Assembly (NCBI RefSeq): GCF_001419985.1
Contig: NZ_LJAL01000005.1
Coordinates: 124,001 to 188,000, forward strand
Reading direction: 5' to 3'
From: Loktanella sp. 5RATIMAR09
GTDB taxonomy: Bacteria > Pseudomonadota > Alphaproteobacteria > Rhodobacterales > Rhodobacteraceae
DNA length: 64,000 nucleotides
Part shown: piece by piece, positions 53,171 to 62,167 of the stretch
How positions within the stretch are numbered: position 1 is the first letter of the stretch
Layout: the number at the start of each line of letters is the position of its first letter
Made by a program: the position numbers and the translations under genes
The notes under the pieces: generated by a model
Told to the model about the DNA's origin: nothing
The model's database searches: none
The model's input: only the letters and a program-made list of their open reading frames with translations

Positions 53171-54969
53171 AACCAGTTGTTTTAGCGCTGTCGCGCTCGG
53201 GGGAGGCGACGGCCCATAAAGTGGCTGCTGTGCTGGGTGCCCAAGTGCACGGGCGCGAGGGCCGCGTTGACCGTGCGGATGCGTTCTTTGCCAATGCACT
53301 GGATCATGCGCGTGATCTGTTTGCGGCGGGTGCGCCGATTGTTGGGGTTTGTGCCTCGGGGATTTTGATTCGTGCAGTGGCCCCGCTCCTGGCGGACAAG
53401 ACCACAGAACCGCCGGTAATTTCCGTGTCCGATGATGGCGCGGTTGTCGTGCCGCTTCTGGGCGGCCATCGCGGTGCAAACAAGCTGTCGGCAACAATTG
53501 CGCAGGCGCTGGACGCCATCTCTGCCGTGACAACGGCGGGGGATGTGGCGCTCGGGATTGCCTTGGATGAACCACCCGCAGGTTGGCGATTGGTCAACCG
53601 CACCGATGCCAAAGCGGCGATGGCCGGCTTGCTGTCGGGGGGGGGCGTAGAGGTGAACGGTGATGCGCCTTGGCTTGCCGATCTGCCAAAAGGTGAGGGG
53701 CTGCGCCTGTCTTGCACGATGGCGCAGCAGACCGATCTGGGGGCGGAGCATTTGCAGTTTGCCCCCCAGCGTGTGGCCTTGGGCGTGGGCTGTGCCCGCA
53801 ACTGCCCGCCTGCGGAAATGGCGGCACTGGTCAAGGATGTGTTGCAAGAGGCAGGGATCACGCCCGAGGCGGTGCATTCGGTGAACACCATTACATTGAA
53901 GGGCGACGAGCCTGCGATCATCGCTTTGGCGGATGATCTTGGCGTGCCGATGCGCTTGTTTGAGGCAGAGGCGCTGGAGGCGGAAACACCGCGGCTGGCG
54001 AACCCGTCCGACGTTGTCTTCGCCGAAGTGGGCACGCATGGTGTGGCCGAGGCCGCTGCATTGGCGCAGGCCGGTGCGCAGGGCGAATTCCTCGTGACAA
54101 AGCGCAAGACGGCCAATGCGACCTGCGCACTTGTTGCGACACCGGAACCTGTCGTGGCTTTAGCGGGGCGTGCGCGTGGGCGATTGTCCGTCGTCGGCAT
54201 CGGACCCGGTCAGGCGGCGTGGCGCACGCCCGAGGTATCGCGGCTGGTGTCCGAAGCCGAAGAGTTGGTGGGCTACGGGCTTTATATTGATTTGCTGGGG
54301 CCTTTGGCCGTGGGCAAGGCGCGGTCGGATTTTCCTTTGGGTGGGGAAGAGGACCGCTGCCGCTATGCGCTGGAACAGGCGGGGCAGGGTAAGAACGTAG
54401 CGCTTGTTTGCTCTGGCGACGCTGGCATTTATGCGATGGCGGCACTTGTGTTCGAATTGTTGGATCGCGGACCCGATCAGATGGGAGTGTCGGATGCCGC
54501 GCGTCGGGTCGAGGTGATCTGTTCGCCCGGGGTGAGTGCCTTGCAGGGAGCGGCAGCCCGCGCCGGTGCACCCCTGGGCCATGATTTTTGCGCGATTTCA
54601 CTGTCGGATCTGCTGACGCCGCGTGAGGATATTGTGAAGCGGCTGAAAGCTGCTGCGATGGGCGATTTCGTGATCGCGTTCTACAATCCCGTTTCTATGC
54701 GCAGGCGCACGCTGTTGGCGGAGGCGCGCGAAATTCTGCTGCAGCATCGTCCCCCTGAAACGCCGGTGATGTTGGCGTCGTCCTTGGGGCGGCCGGAGGA
54801 ACATGTGCGCTATCGCCGTCTGGATGAGTTGGAGGTAGATGAAGTGGATATGCTGACTGTTGTGTTGGTCGGGTCATCTCATTCAAAGCTGGCCACACTG
54901 GGGGAAGGGCCGCGGATGTACACACCACGCGGGTATGCGCGCAAGATTGACGGGGATCTGGCAGGATGA
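53167..54969 (+). CDS. cobJ: CbiG-CobJ fusion: CbiG/CobE-like domains plus precorrin-3B C17-methyltransferase
   Basis: A 600-residue fusion. Residues 1-130 are CbiG N-terminal domain (MKPVVLALSRSGEATAHKVAAVLG, GVCASGILIRAVAPLLADK, LLGGHRGANKLSATIA). About 195-320 is the CbiG C-terminal/CobE-like domain (VALGVGCARNCPPAEMAALV, SVNTITLKGDEPAI). About 337-600 is the CobJ methylase (VVGIGPGQAAWRTPEVSRLV, VCSGDAGIYAMA, FCAISLSDLLTP, AFYNPVSMRRRTLL). CobJ methylates C17 and contracts the ring; CbiG opens the lactone in the anaerobic route. The ATG at 53167 overlaps the cobI stop. Confidence 0.93.
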   Translation: MKPVVLALSRSGEATAHKVAAVLGAQVHGREGRVDRADAFFANALDHARDLFAAGAPIVGVCASGILIRAVAPLLADKTTEPPVISVSDDGAVVVPLLGGHRGANKLSATIAQALDAISAVTTAGDVALGIALDEPPAGWRLVNRTDAKAAMAGLLSGGGVEVNGDAPWLADLPKGEGLRLSCTMAQQTDLGAEHLQFAPQRVALGVGCARNCPPAEMAALVKDVLQEAGITPEAVHSVNTITLKGDEPAIIALADDLGVPMRLFEAEALEAETPRLANPSDVVFAEVGTHGVAEAAALAQAGAQGEFLVTKRKTANATCALVATPEPVVALAGRARGRLSVVGIGPGQAAWRTPEVSRLVSEAEELVGYGLYIDLLGPLAVGKARSDFPLGGEEDRCRYALEQAGQGKNVALVCSGDAGIYAMAALVFELLDRGPDQMGVSDAARRVEVICSPGVSALQGAAARAGAPLGHDFCAISLSDLLTPREDIVKRLKAAAMGDFVIAFYNPVSMRRRTLLAEAREILLQHRPPETPVMLASSLGRPEEHVRYRRLDELEVDEVDMLTVVLVGSSHSKLATLGEGPRMYTPRGYARKIDGDLAG

Positions 54970-55012
54970 CGCTTTTTGGCCGGAGCCAAATGCGCCCCAC
55001 CCGCCATCCCGT

Positions 55013-55050
55013 TGCGCGCCGCGCGGAAGTTTGATTGGACATGGAAAGAT
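55013..55050 (+). repeat. 38-bp element, copy 1, upstream of cobM
   Basis: A 38-bp sequence with GCGCGCCGCGC at its start and GAAGTTTGATTGGACATGG in the middle, identical to the copy at 59044-59081 upstream of fmt. It ends 12 bases before the cobM start, with GAGGGG between. It fills the only non-overlapping junction in the cobalamin operon. Confidence 0.8.
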
Positions 55051-55062
55051 GAGGGGCGTGCA

Positions 55063-55830
55063 ATGACCGTTTATTTTATTGGCGCAGGACCGGGTGATCC
55101 GGAGTTGTTGACGTTGAAGGCCGCGCGGATCATCGGGGAGTGTCCTGTGTGTCTTTATGCAGGGTCTTTGGTCCCTGCCGAGGTTGTGGCCTGTGCGCCT
55201 GATGATGCCTTGGTGATGGATACCGCGCCCATGACGTTGGATGACACCCATGGCGTGATCCTGCAAGCGCATGCCAAGGGCCAGAATGTGGCCCGTGTCC
55301 ATTCGGGTGATCCATCACTTTATGGCGCGATTGCCGAGCAAATCCGCCGGCTGAAGGCAGATGGGATTGATTATCAGATTATCCCCGGTGTGCCTGCCTA
55401 TGCTGCTGCGGCTGCCGCCTTGGGCACCGAATTGACCGTGCCTGAAGTGGCGCAATCCATTATCCTGACCCGCATGTCGATGAAATCGACGGGCATGCCT
55501 GCGGGTGAGACGCTTGAGAATTTTGCCCGTTCGGGTGCGACATTGGCGATCCATCTTGGCATTCGGGCCTTGCGTGAAATCGAACGGCAACTGGTACCTT
55601 TTTATGGTGAGAATTGCCCGGTTGCCGTGATTTACCGTGTCGGCTGGCCGGATCAGATGATCATTCGTGGCACGTTGACGGATGTGCGCGAAAAGGTGCG
55701 CGCAGCCAAGATCACACGTACCGCACTGATTCTTGTGGGGCCGGCCCTGTCCGATTCGCACGGGTTTCCGGACTCTGCGCTTTATGACGCGGCCAAGCCA
55801 CATGTGTTACGACCCCGCGTGAAGGCCTGA
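55063..55830 (+). CDS. cobM: Precorrin-4 C11-methyltransferase
   Basis: SAM-dependent methylase of 255 residues: MTVYFIGAGPGDPELLTLKAARII, VHSGDPSLYGAIAEQIRRL, IIPGVPAYAAAAAALGTELTVPEV and ILTRMSMKSTGMP are family signatures. The ATG at 55063 matches the family N-terminus; the frame is open to 54976 but that part covers the 38-bp repeat. It is the last gene of the operon, 93 bases after cobJ. Confidence 0.95.
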   Translation: MTVYFIGAGPGDPELLTLKAARIIGECPVCLYAGSLVPAEVVACAPDDALVMDTAPMTLDDTHGVILQAHAKGQNVARVHSGDPSLYGAIAEQIRRLKADGIDYQIIPGVPAYAAAAAALGTELTVPEVAQSIILTRMSMKSTGMPAGETLENFARSGATLAIHLGIRALREIERQLVPFYGENCPVAVIYRVGWPDQMIIRGTLTDVREKVRAAKITRTALILVGPALSDSHGFPDSALYDAAKPHVLRPRVKA

Positions 55831-55919
55831 AATTAAGGTCTTTCTGCGCTGCGGCGGATTTTGTCATTTGAATTTTAACTTTCTGGGGTCATCTTCGGTC
55901 ATGTCTGGAGGGACTTGTT

Positions 55920-56267
55920 ATGATTTCGTTTTTGCCTGATGCGGTACGTCAGGGTCTGGAAGAAGCGCGCAAGGCTGCATTGAAGCGCAAGGATCGCTTG
56001 TCGGTGCAGGATGGCGATGACAGCTACCGGATCCGAAGGTTCTGGGATGGCGGCTTTGCCTTGGACCTTGAAGGGTCCGAGCGGTTGCGCGGGCATGTTG
56101 ATATCTATGACGGCCCAAAGCACCTTTACACCTGTCTGGTCGTCTCTTCTGTCGATGAAAAAGATGAACGGGTGTTCGAATTCAAATGGGCCACGCCTGT
56201 TGCCTCGGGCCCTGCCGCGGATTTTGTGCGTCCAGATTTTGTTCCGGCCGGTTTGATCGGGCGTTAA
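55920..56267 (+). CDS. Conserved hypothetical protein, 115 aa
   Basis: A soluble protein beginning MISFLPDAVRQGLEEARKAALKRKDRLSV, then a beta-rich half (YRIRRFWDGGFALDLEGSERLRGHVDIYDGPKHLYTC ... FEFKWATPVA). No family is recognised. GGAGGG lies nine bases upstream of the ATG. Normal codon use suggests a real gene, convergent with the aminotransferase gene, with only 3 bases between them. Confidence 0.65.
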   Translation: MISFLPDAVRQGLEEARKAALKRKDRLSVQDGDDSYRIRRFWDGGFALDLEGSERLRGHVDIYDGPKHLYTCLVVSSVDEKDERVFEFKWATPVASGPAADFVRPDFVPAGLIGR

Positions 56268-56270
56268 GCG

Positions 56271-57443
56271 TTACTGCAGGTCTGCGAAAGCGGCCTGCAT
56301 CCGGCGCACGGCCTCTTCAACGTTGGCCGTTTGGGTCGCGAGGTTGAAGCGCATAAAGCTTTCACCACCGGTGCCGAAAGTAGGGCCTTGGGAAACGGCG
56401 ATTTTTGCCGTGTCCCTGATACGGGCTGAAACGTCTTCATGGCTCATGCCGGTGTTTTCAAAACTGACCCATCCCAGATAGGTCGATTGCAGCGGCATTG
56501 ACCACACACCCGGGATTGCATTGATCCCTGCGTCGAAAATCTCGCGGTTCTTTTGCAAATGGTCGATCTGCGCATCCGCCCATGCCGCACCTTCTGCGGA
56601 ATAAGCGGCAGTGATCATCGCCACGCCAAGTGCGGATGGGCCATAGTCAAGCATCGCAAGGCGTTTTTGCATGGCACCGCGCAAACCTGGATCAGGAATA
56701 ATCATATTGCCAGTGCGCTGGCCCGCAATGTTGAATGTTTTCGATGCCGCAGTCAGATAGACGGTATTGTCTGTATCCTCTGGCGCAGCAACCGCCGTTG
56801 GCACAAAGCTCTGTCCTGCGTAGACAAGATCATGGTGGATTTCGTCACTGACGAGCAAAAGCCCGTTCTTGCGTGCAAAAGCGGAAACTGCGCGCAGTTC
56901 ATCGGCGGTCCACACGCGCCCCGAGGGGTTTTGTGGCGAGCACCAGATCAGCATTTTTTCGCGCCCTGTCAGCCGCGCTTGGGCATCGTCGAGATCAAGC
57001 ACATAGGTATCGCCCTGACGGACAAGCGGGCATTCGGTAACGACCCTGCCGGCCCTGTTCACCTTGTGGGCGAACTCATGATAGACGGGGCTGAAGATGA
57101 CGGCGGCATCACCCGGTTCTGTCCAGACATCAAGGCACAGCGCGATCGCGTTGCCGAGGCCTTGGGTCGTCAGTATCCAGTCTTTGTCGATGGACCAGCC
57201 GTGGCGGTTTTGCATCCACCATTGGATCGCACTGAAATAGGCGTCATTTGCGAATGCATAGCCAAAGACGCCATGTTCGGCCGCCGCTTTCACAGCCTCA
57301 ATCACACAGGGCGCTGTGGGATAGTCCGAATCTGCCGTCCACATTGCCAACCCGTCTTTCGGCGAAACGCCATAAAGCTTTTCCATCAGGTCCCACTTGC
57401 TACTGTTGGTGCCGCGACGGTCGACGGGGGTGTTGAATGACAT
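56271..57443 (-). CDS. MalY/PatB-family C-S lyase (cystathionine beta-lyase-like)
   Basis: PLP-dependent fold-I enzyme of 390 residues. It has the MalY/PatB N-terminal pattern DRRGTNSSKWD and MWTADSDYPTAPCVIEAV, the aspartate/tyrosine cofactor region, SPQNPSGRVWTADEL, the internal-aldimine lysine in ASKTFNIAGQRTGNM, and FMRFNLATQ at the end. Activity on cystathionine or other cysteine conjugates is likely. The start at 57443 has AGGAG six bases upstream; the frame extends to 57974 but without family features. It is divergent from the deformylase genes. Confidence 0.88.
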   Translation of the reverse strand: MSFNTPVDRRGTNSSKWDLMEKLYGVSPKDGLAMWTADSDYPTAPCVIEAVKAAAEHGVFGYAFANDAYFSAIQWWMQNRHGWSIDKDWILTTQGLGNAIALCLDVWTEPGDAAVIFSPVYHEFAHKVNRAGRVVTECPLVRQGDTYVLDLDDAQARLTGREKMLIWCSPQNPSGRVWTADELRAVSAFARKNGLLLVSDEIHHDLVYAGQSFVPTAVAAPEDTDNTVYLTAASKTFNIAGQRTGNMIIPDPGLRGAMQKRLAMLDYGPSALGVAMITAAYSAEGAAWADAQIDHLQKNREIFDAGINAIPGVWSMPLQSTYLGWVSFENTGMSHEDVSARIRDTAKIAVSQGPTFGTGGESFMRFNLATQTANVEEAVRRMQAAFADLQ

Positions 57444-57551
57444 ATGTTTCTCCTGAATTCCCAACGGCAAATTGCGGTGTTGCGCGCAGGGGTGCAAGCC
57501 GAAAGTCGTGCCATGCTTGCGATGGGCGGCGCGACGCATTAGATCACCGCC

Positions 57552-58073
57552 ATGGCACTGAAAAAAATTCTTATTCACCCGGATCCGCGCCTGAAAAAGG
57601 TCGCTGCACCCGTCGCTTCTGTGAACGATGACCTGCGCCGCTTGGCCGATGATATGCTGGAAACCATGTATGACGCGCCGGGCATCGGGTTGGCTGCACC
57701 GCAGATTGCGGTCATGGACCGGATGTTGGTGATGGATTGCGCCAAAGAAGATGATGCAACGCCAGAGCCGATGGTGTTGATCAACCCAGAGGTGGTTTGG
57801 ACGTCGGACGCGCGAAATGTCTATGAGGAGGGCTGTCTGTCGATCCCCGAACAATATGCCGAGGTTGAACGCCCTGCCGAGGTTGAAGTGTCGTGGATGG
57901 ACCTTGATGGCAAGACAAGGCGCGAGCGGTTTGACGGGCTTTGGGCGACCTGCGTGCAGCACGAGATCGACCATCTGGATGGCAAATTGTTCATTGATTA
58001 TCTGCGCCCGCTGAAACGGCAGATGATCACGCGCAAGATGCAGAAACTGAAACGCGAAATGGCGCGGGGCTGA
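57552..58073 (+). CDS. def: Peptide deformylase, first of three
   Basis: Removes the N-formyl group from nascent proteins. The 173-residue enzyme has all three motifs intact: GIGLAAPQ, EGCLSIP (metal Cys) and CVQHEIDHLDG (HExxH). It is the most canonical of the three tandem copies and therefore the likely housekeeping enzyme. The second copy begins 3 bases after its stop. Confidence 0.96.
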   Translation: MALKKILIHPDPRLKKVAAPVASVNDDLRRLADDMLETMYDAPGIGLAAPQIAVMDRMLVMDCAKEDDATPEPMVLINPEVVWTSDARNVYEEGCLSIPEQYAEVERPAEVEVSWMDLDGKTRRERFDGLWATCVQHEIDHLDGKLFIDYLRPLKRQMITRKMQKLKREMARG

Positions 58074-58076
58074 CGC

Positions 58077-58538
58077 GTGGCTTTGCGTGAATTGCGATTT
58101 GAGGGTGATCCCGTTTTATTGGAAACGGCAGCACCGGTGCAGCAGTTCGATGATCATCTTGCGACGCTGGTGCGTGACATGTTTGAGACGATGTATGCCG
58201 CCCCCGGCCGTGGTTTGGCTGCACCGCAGGTAGGTGTAGGCACGCGGGTCTTTGTTGTCGATACCGACTGGAAAGATGCGGACCCTGCGCCAATGCTTTT
58301 CGTCAATCCAGAGATTTCCGACCGGTCAAAGGAAGAAGCTGTTGGCACCGAGGCCTGTCTTTCGATCCCCGGCAAAAGCTTTGACGTCAGCCGCCCGCTT
58401 TGGGTGCAATTGCGTTGGCAGGATCTGGAAGGCGTGGTGCATCAGGGGCAGTTTGAGGGTGTGCAGGCGATTTGCATCTGTCACGAGTTTGACCATCTCA
58501 ACGGGCTGTTGCTGACCCGGACGGGGACGCTGCAATGA
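58077..58538 (+). CDS. Peptide deformylase, second tandem copy
   Basis: A 153-residue deformylase with a GTG start at 58077. Motif 1 is GRGLAAPQ (Arg in place of the usual Ile/Val), motif 2 is TEACLSIPG with the metal Cys94 retained but Ala for Gly before it, and motif 3 is CHEFDHLNG with His136, Glu137 and His140. All metal ligands and the catalytic Glu are present, so it may be active with altered specificity. It ends earlier than the first copy, lacking the basic C-terminal helix. Overlaps the third copy by 4 bases. Confidence 0.9.
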   Translation: MALRELRFEGDPVLLETAAPVQQFDDHLATLVRDMFETMYAAPGRGLAAPQVGVGTRVFVVDTDWKDADPAPMLFVNPEISDRSKEEAVGTEACLSIPGKSFDVSRPLWVQLRWQDLEGVVHQGQFEGVQAICICHEFDHLNGLLLTRTGTLQ

Positions 58539-59035
58539 CACATCGTGCGTTTGTTATGTGGCCGGATCCTGCCTTGCGCAAACCTGCAGCGGCAGTTGCG
58601 GACATCACAGATGAGGTGCGCGCGATCTGGGATGAGATGATCGTTGCCATGGATAACATGCCGGGCGTGGGTCTGGCGGCCCCCCAATTGGGAATTGATA
58701 TGGCATTGGCTGTGGTTGATGCCTCTGAAGGGCGGGGGAAGGCGATCCGCATGGCCAATCCTTCTGTTTTACACAGCAGTATTGAACCGCGCGTGCATGA
58801 AGAAGGGTCGCCTAATCTGCCCGGTGTTTGGGCCAGGGTGACGCGCCCCCGCGCCGTGACGGTGCGGTTCATGAATAAAGATGGCGCGTGGGACGAACAG
58901 GATTTCGTCGGTCTCTGGGCGACGTCAGTGCAACACCAGATTGACCACTTGGCGGGCAAGATGTTCTTTGACCACCTGACCCGCGTAAAGCGGGATATGT
59001 TGATAAAGAAAGCAGCGAAACTGCAGCGACGCTGA
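58535..59035 (+). CDS. Degenerate peptide-deformylase-like protein, third tandem copy
   Basis: A 166-residue full-length deformylase homologue: GVGLAAPQ is intact, but motif 2 reads EGSPNLPG with Ser92 in place of the metal-binding Cys, and motif 3 reads VQHQIDHL with Gln135 in place of the catalytic Glu. The two histidines (134, 138) remain. By family knowledge it should not deformylate; it may bind ribosomes or the nascent chain, or regulate the active copies. The frame is intact and coupled to the second copy, arguing against simple decay. Confidence 0.88.
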   Translation: MTHRAFVMWPDPALRKPAAAVADITDEVRAIWDEMIVAMDNMPGVGLAAPQLGIDMALAVVDASEGRGKAIRMANPSVLHSSIEPRVHEEGSPNLPGVWARVTRPRAVTVRFMNKDGAWDEQDFVGLWATSVQHQIDHLAGKMFFDHLTRVKRDMLIKKAAKLQRR

Positions 59036-59043
59036 TGTCGGGA

Positions 59044-59081
59044 TGCGCGCCGCGCGGAAGTTTGATTGGACATGGAAAGAT
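59044..59081 (+). repeat. 38-bp element, copy 2, upstream of fmt
   Basis: Identical over 38 bases to 55013-55050. It starts 8 bases after the third deformylase stop and ends 7 bases before the fmt ATG, with AGGG (the ribosome site) directly following it. It contains a GC-rich inverted repeat (GCGCGCCGCGC) and an AT-richer half. Confidence 0.8.
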
Positions 59082-59088
59082 AGGGCTC

Positions 59089-59988
59089 ATGCGTATTATT
59101 TTTATGGGGACGCCCGATTTCTCGGTTCCGGTTCTGGACGCGCTTGTTGCGGCGGGTCATGAAGTTGCCGCCGTGTATTGCCAGCCGCCGCGCCCCGCCG
59201 GACGCGGCAAGAAGGACCGCCCGTCGCCCGTTCAGTTGCGCGCCGAGGTGCTGGGGTTGGAAGTGCGCTATCCTGTGTCACTGAAGGGTGCGACCGAGCA
59301 AGCCGACTTTGCTGCACTGGATGCCGACATTGCGGTGGTCGTGGCCTATGGTTTGATCTTGCCGCAGGTCATTCTGGACGCGCCCAAGGCAGGCTGTCTG
59401 AATATCCATGCCTCGCTTTTGCCACGCTGGCGGGGGGCCGCACCGATCCATCGCGCGATCATGGCGGGTGATATCAAGACCGGCGTTTGCATTATGCAGA
59501 TGGAGGCAGGTCTTGATACCGGACCTGTCTTGCTGCGCGACGAAACGGCGATTGGTGCCGAGGAAACCACCGGTGCACTGCATGACAGGCTGTCGCAAAT
59601 GGGTGCGGCGCTGGTTGTTCAGGCGCTCGCACAGTTGGATCACCTGATCCCGCAAGCCCAGCCTGAAGCCGGCGTGACCTATGCTGCCAAGATCGACAAG
59701 GCCGAGGCGCGGGTGGACTGGACGCAGCCCGCAGTGCAAATTGAACGCCTGATCCGTGGACTGTCCCCCTTTCCGGGCGCGTGGTGCGAAGTGCAGGGTG
59801 AACGTATCAAACTGCTCGGTGCGCGGCTTGCTGTCGGTAAAGGTGCGCCCGGGCAGGTGCTTGGTGGATTTCGTGTTGCCTGCGGGAGCGGGGCTATCGC
59901 TGTGACCCAAGCCCAGAGAGCAGGCAAGAAGGCAATGTCTGCTGATGAGATATTGAAAGGTTTGGCGCTTGGCGAATTTGTGAAATAG
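59089..59988 (+). CDS. fmt: Methionyl-tRNA formyltransferase
   Basis: Formylates initiator Met-tRNA using 10-formyl-THF. The 299-residue protein has [19 protein letters not shown], the [16 protein letters not shown] formyl-THF site with NIHASLLP, and the C-terminal tRNA-binding domain (about 205-299, [15 protein letters not shown]). The ATG at 59089 fits the family start; upstream codons cover the repeat. It completes a formylation/deformylation cluster with the three def genes. Confidence 0.96.
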   Translation: MRIIFMGTPDFSVPVLDALVAAGHEVAAVYCQPPRPAGRGKKDRPSPVQLRAEVLGLEVRYPVSLKGATEQADFAALDADIAVVVAYGLILPQVILDAPKAGCLNIHASLLPRWRGAAPIHRAIMAGDIKTGVCIMQMEAGLDTGPVLLRDETAIGAEETTGALHDRLSQMGAALVVQALAQLDHLIPQAQPEAGVTYAAKIDKAEARVDWTQPAVQIERLIRGLSPFPGAWCEVQGERIKLLGARLAVGKGAPGQVLGGFRVACGSGAIAVTQAQRAGKKAMSADEILKGLALGEFVK

Positions 59989-60139
59989 AGCTGTATATCC
60001 TAAAATCAGCGCAACTACCGCGCTGTGAGCGTGGCAATTATCACGTTTTTACAAACATATGCGATTTATCGCCTGAGGTCGGTTTTGTCATCTTGCCGGA
60101 GGGTGCTATCAGGGGATTCGGAAATTTCTGGGTAAAGTT

Positions 60140-60934
60140 ATGACATTAGTGACGAAAATTACCCGCCGCTCTTTTGCGGCGATGGCAATGGCGAGCACGG
60201 CGGCTGCCTGCGCGCCGCGCGTTCCCGAGATGGAAATTGAACCCGTGGCGCCTGTGTCATTCATTGAGGGCTACGGCCCGATCGAGGATTCAGGGTATAT
60301 TTTGCCCGGTATTCCGTCTGAATATCTTCAGGGTGTGAACCGCCGCATGACCGGCTGGTATAATGGTGAGGCGGGGCCAAACACGCTGGATGTCGATCCT
60401 TATGCCAAGTTCCTTTACCACGTCCGCGAAGATGGCAGCGCGACGCGCTATCCTGTCGGGGTGGGGCGCGCAGGGCGATCGATCCGGGGCACTGCCACGA
60501 TGCAATTCATGCGCAAATGGCCGGGTTGGACCCCGACCCAGAATATGTTGCGCACCGAACCGGAGGTTTACGGTGATTTCGCAGCCGGCATTCCGGGTGG
60601 TCTGCGCAGCCCGCTGGGGGCGCGTGCGCTTTATCTATTCCGTGGCGGCCGCGATACCCATTACCGTATTCATGGCACGAACGATCTTGAATCTATCGGA
60701 AATTCCGGGTCTGCGGGCTGCATCCGGATGTTCAATCAGGATGTGATCCACCTTTATGAACAGATTGAAGCCCCGATGAAGGTGCTGATCCGCTCTCCGG
60801 AAGAATCGCAGCGTGTTGACCCGGAGAATTTCGATCGTGGTATTGAACTGCCGCCAAAGATTATTTCTGCGGAAGAACTGCTTGGAGAAGAGGCTGTTGC
60901 GAATGATCGTCCACCGGTTCTGGACGACGCATAA
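60140..60934 (+). CDS. L,D-transpeptidase (YkuD family) with Tat-type signal
   Basis: A 264-residue exported peptidoglycan cross-linking enzyme. The N-terminus MTLVTKITRRSFAAMAMASTAAACAP has a twin-arginine motif and a possible lipobox (AAAC, Cys24). The catalytic domain carries HGTND (His178) and the SGSAGCIRM nucleophile Cys194. It forms 3-3 cross-links or anchors proteins to peptidoglycan. The preceding 151 bp contain no other gene. Confidence 0.9.
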   Translation: MTLVTKITRRSFAAMAMASTAAACAPRVPEMEIEPVAPVSFIEGYGPIEDSGYILPGIPSEYLQGVNRRMTGWYNGEAGPNTLDVDPYAKFLYHVREDGSATRYPVGVGRAGRSIRGTATMQFMRKWPGWTPTQNMLRTEPEVYGDFAAGIPGGLRSPLGARALYLFRGGRDTHYRIHGTNDLESIGNSGSAGCIRMFNQDVIHLYEQIEAPMKVLIRSPEESQRVDPENFDRGIELPPKIISAEELLGEEAVANDRPPVLDDA

Positions 60935-61064
60935 CCCCTTTTCTTTATGATCATTGAAGTCCAAACTCGGCTTTGACGCGCCGCAGTTGCGCGCGGCGTT
61001 ACATTGAACGCAGAGGCCGCAATTCTTATGTCTCTGTTATAAAAGAATTAATGAGGGACGATCC

Positions 61065-62141
61065 ATGGCCAATTTCGAGACGCAGATTCAGGAATCTCAG
61101 GCGCAGGTTGCCGAAGCACAAAGCAAAATTTCCGAACTGACCAGTCGGATCGAAATCGCGCGGAACAAGATGGCGGAAGGCACCGATATTTCGGTTGATA
61201 TCGAAAATGCCAGTCTTGAAGACGTGCATGCCCATACCGAGCTGATGAATGCCAACATTGCCGAACTGATCATGGGTCTTGATGACGTCACGACGGCTTT
61301 TTCCAAAGACTTTGACGAAATGCGCTCCAAGACCGGTATGGAGAGTTTTATCGGCATTTTCAGCAAGGCGAAGGCCGACAGCATGCGACAGGAACGCATG
61401 CGCACGGCCTCGATTGATGACAAGTTGCAGGATCTGATCAGCAAGTCCGATGTCATTATGAAGCTGCTGGAAGGGCAGTTGGCGGTGCTCAACGAGCAGA
61501 AAGTCAGCGTGGAGAAGAACCTGAGCGGGACGCTGGAAGAGCGCGAAGCCACGGTTGGTGAGTTGGAAGCATTGCGTGCTGATATCCTCGCGATGGACCC
61601 CCAGATCATCACGCTGGAAAACAAGATTTCTGTGGAACAGGACGCAGCGGCACGCACCAAGCTCGAGACCGAGCTGGCGGCGTTGAACGGCAAATACAAC
61701 GAGATGGTGCAGAACGAGCAGGTGCAGCTGGCCAAAAGCCAGACGCTCGAGCGCTATATCGAAAAGGGCAAAACCTGGATCGACAGTTTGCAAAACCAGG
61801 CGGCCACGCAGATGGTGCTGATCAACAAGTTACAGACAGATACCAAGCAGCGCGTTGTGCTTTATGATGCCTTGTCGAAGTCGTTGAAAACGGCACAGCA
61901 GCAGGACGTGGCCCACAAGATCAACGAAATCGGTGTGAAAACAGACCAGGAGGCGCAGTCAGCAATGGCCGCCATCGGGTCGGCCACCAATGCGCGGATG
62001 GCGGATATGCTGGAAGCGCATGAGGACCACATGGTCTTTGCCCGCGAAGTGCTGGAGGCCAAGGCGAAAGCGGATGAGCGTTTCGTGCGCCGGTTCCAGG
62101 AGATCGTGAAGAAGCACGATAGCAACCAGTATGGGGCGTAG
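61065..62141 (+). CDS. Coiled-coil protein, possibly TelA-like, unknown function
   Basis: A 358-residue almost entirely alpha-helical, soluble protein with heptad-rich stretches over about 1-50, 135-250 and 280-350 (for example ETQIQESQAQVAEAQSKISE). The middle (LERYIEKGKTWIDSLQNQAA) faintly recalls the TelA/toxic-anion-resistance family, but I do not claim it. No signal peptide or membrane segment. It is the first of three genes in a row; its stop codon TAG is part of a small palindromic repeat. Confidence 0.6.
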   Translation: MANFETQIQESQAQVAEAQSKISELTSRIEIARNKMAEGTDISVDIENASLEDVHAHTELMNANIAELIMGLDDVTTAFSKDFDEMRSKTGMESFIGIFSKAKADSMRQERMRTASIDDKLQDLISKSDVIMKLLEGQLAVLNEQKVSVEKNLSGTLEEREATVGELEALRADILAMDPQIITLENKISVEQDAAARTKLETELAALNGKYNEMVQNEQVQLAKSQTLERYIEKGKTWIDSLQNQAATQMVLINKLQTDTKQRVVLYDALSKSLKTAQQQDVAHKINEIGVKTDQEAQSAMAAIGSATNARMADMLEAHEDHMVFAREVLEAKAKADERFVRRFQEIVKKHDSNQYGA

Positions 62142-62158
62142 GGTGGGTGAAACCCACG
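62138..62158 (+). repeat. GTAGGGTGGGT palindrome, copy 1
   Basis: GTAGGGTGGGTGAAACCCAC, an inverted repeat whose TAG is the stop codon of the coiled-coil gene. A second copy is at 63286-63312 in the same relation to the next gene. It may act as a 3'-end or REP-like element. Confidence 0.65.
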
Positions 62159-62167
62159 CGTTCTGAT

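Noticed and set aside
54976..55062. 29-residue N-terminal extension of cobM
   Set aside because: The extension is encoded largely by the 38-bp repeat; the family begins at MTVYFIGAGPG.
57444..57974. N-terminal extension of the MalY-like gene to 57974
   Set aside because: It would overlap the divergent deformylase gene on the other strand, and the family start with a good ribosome site is at 57443.
60025..60062. Weak CGTG/CACG hairpin followed by TTTTT after fmt
   Set aside because: A 4-bp stem is too short to call a terminator by eye.
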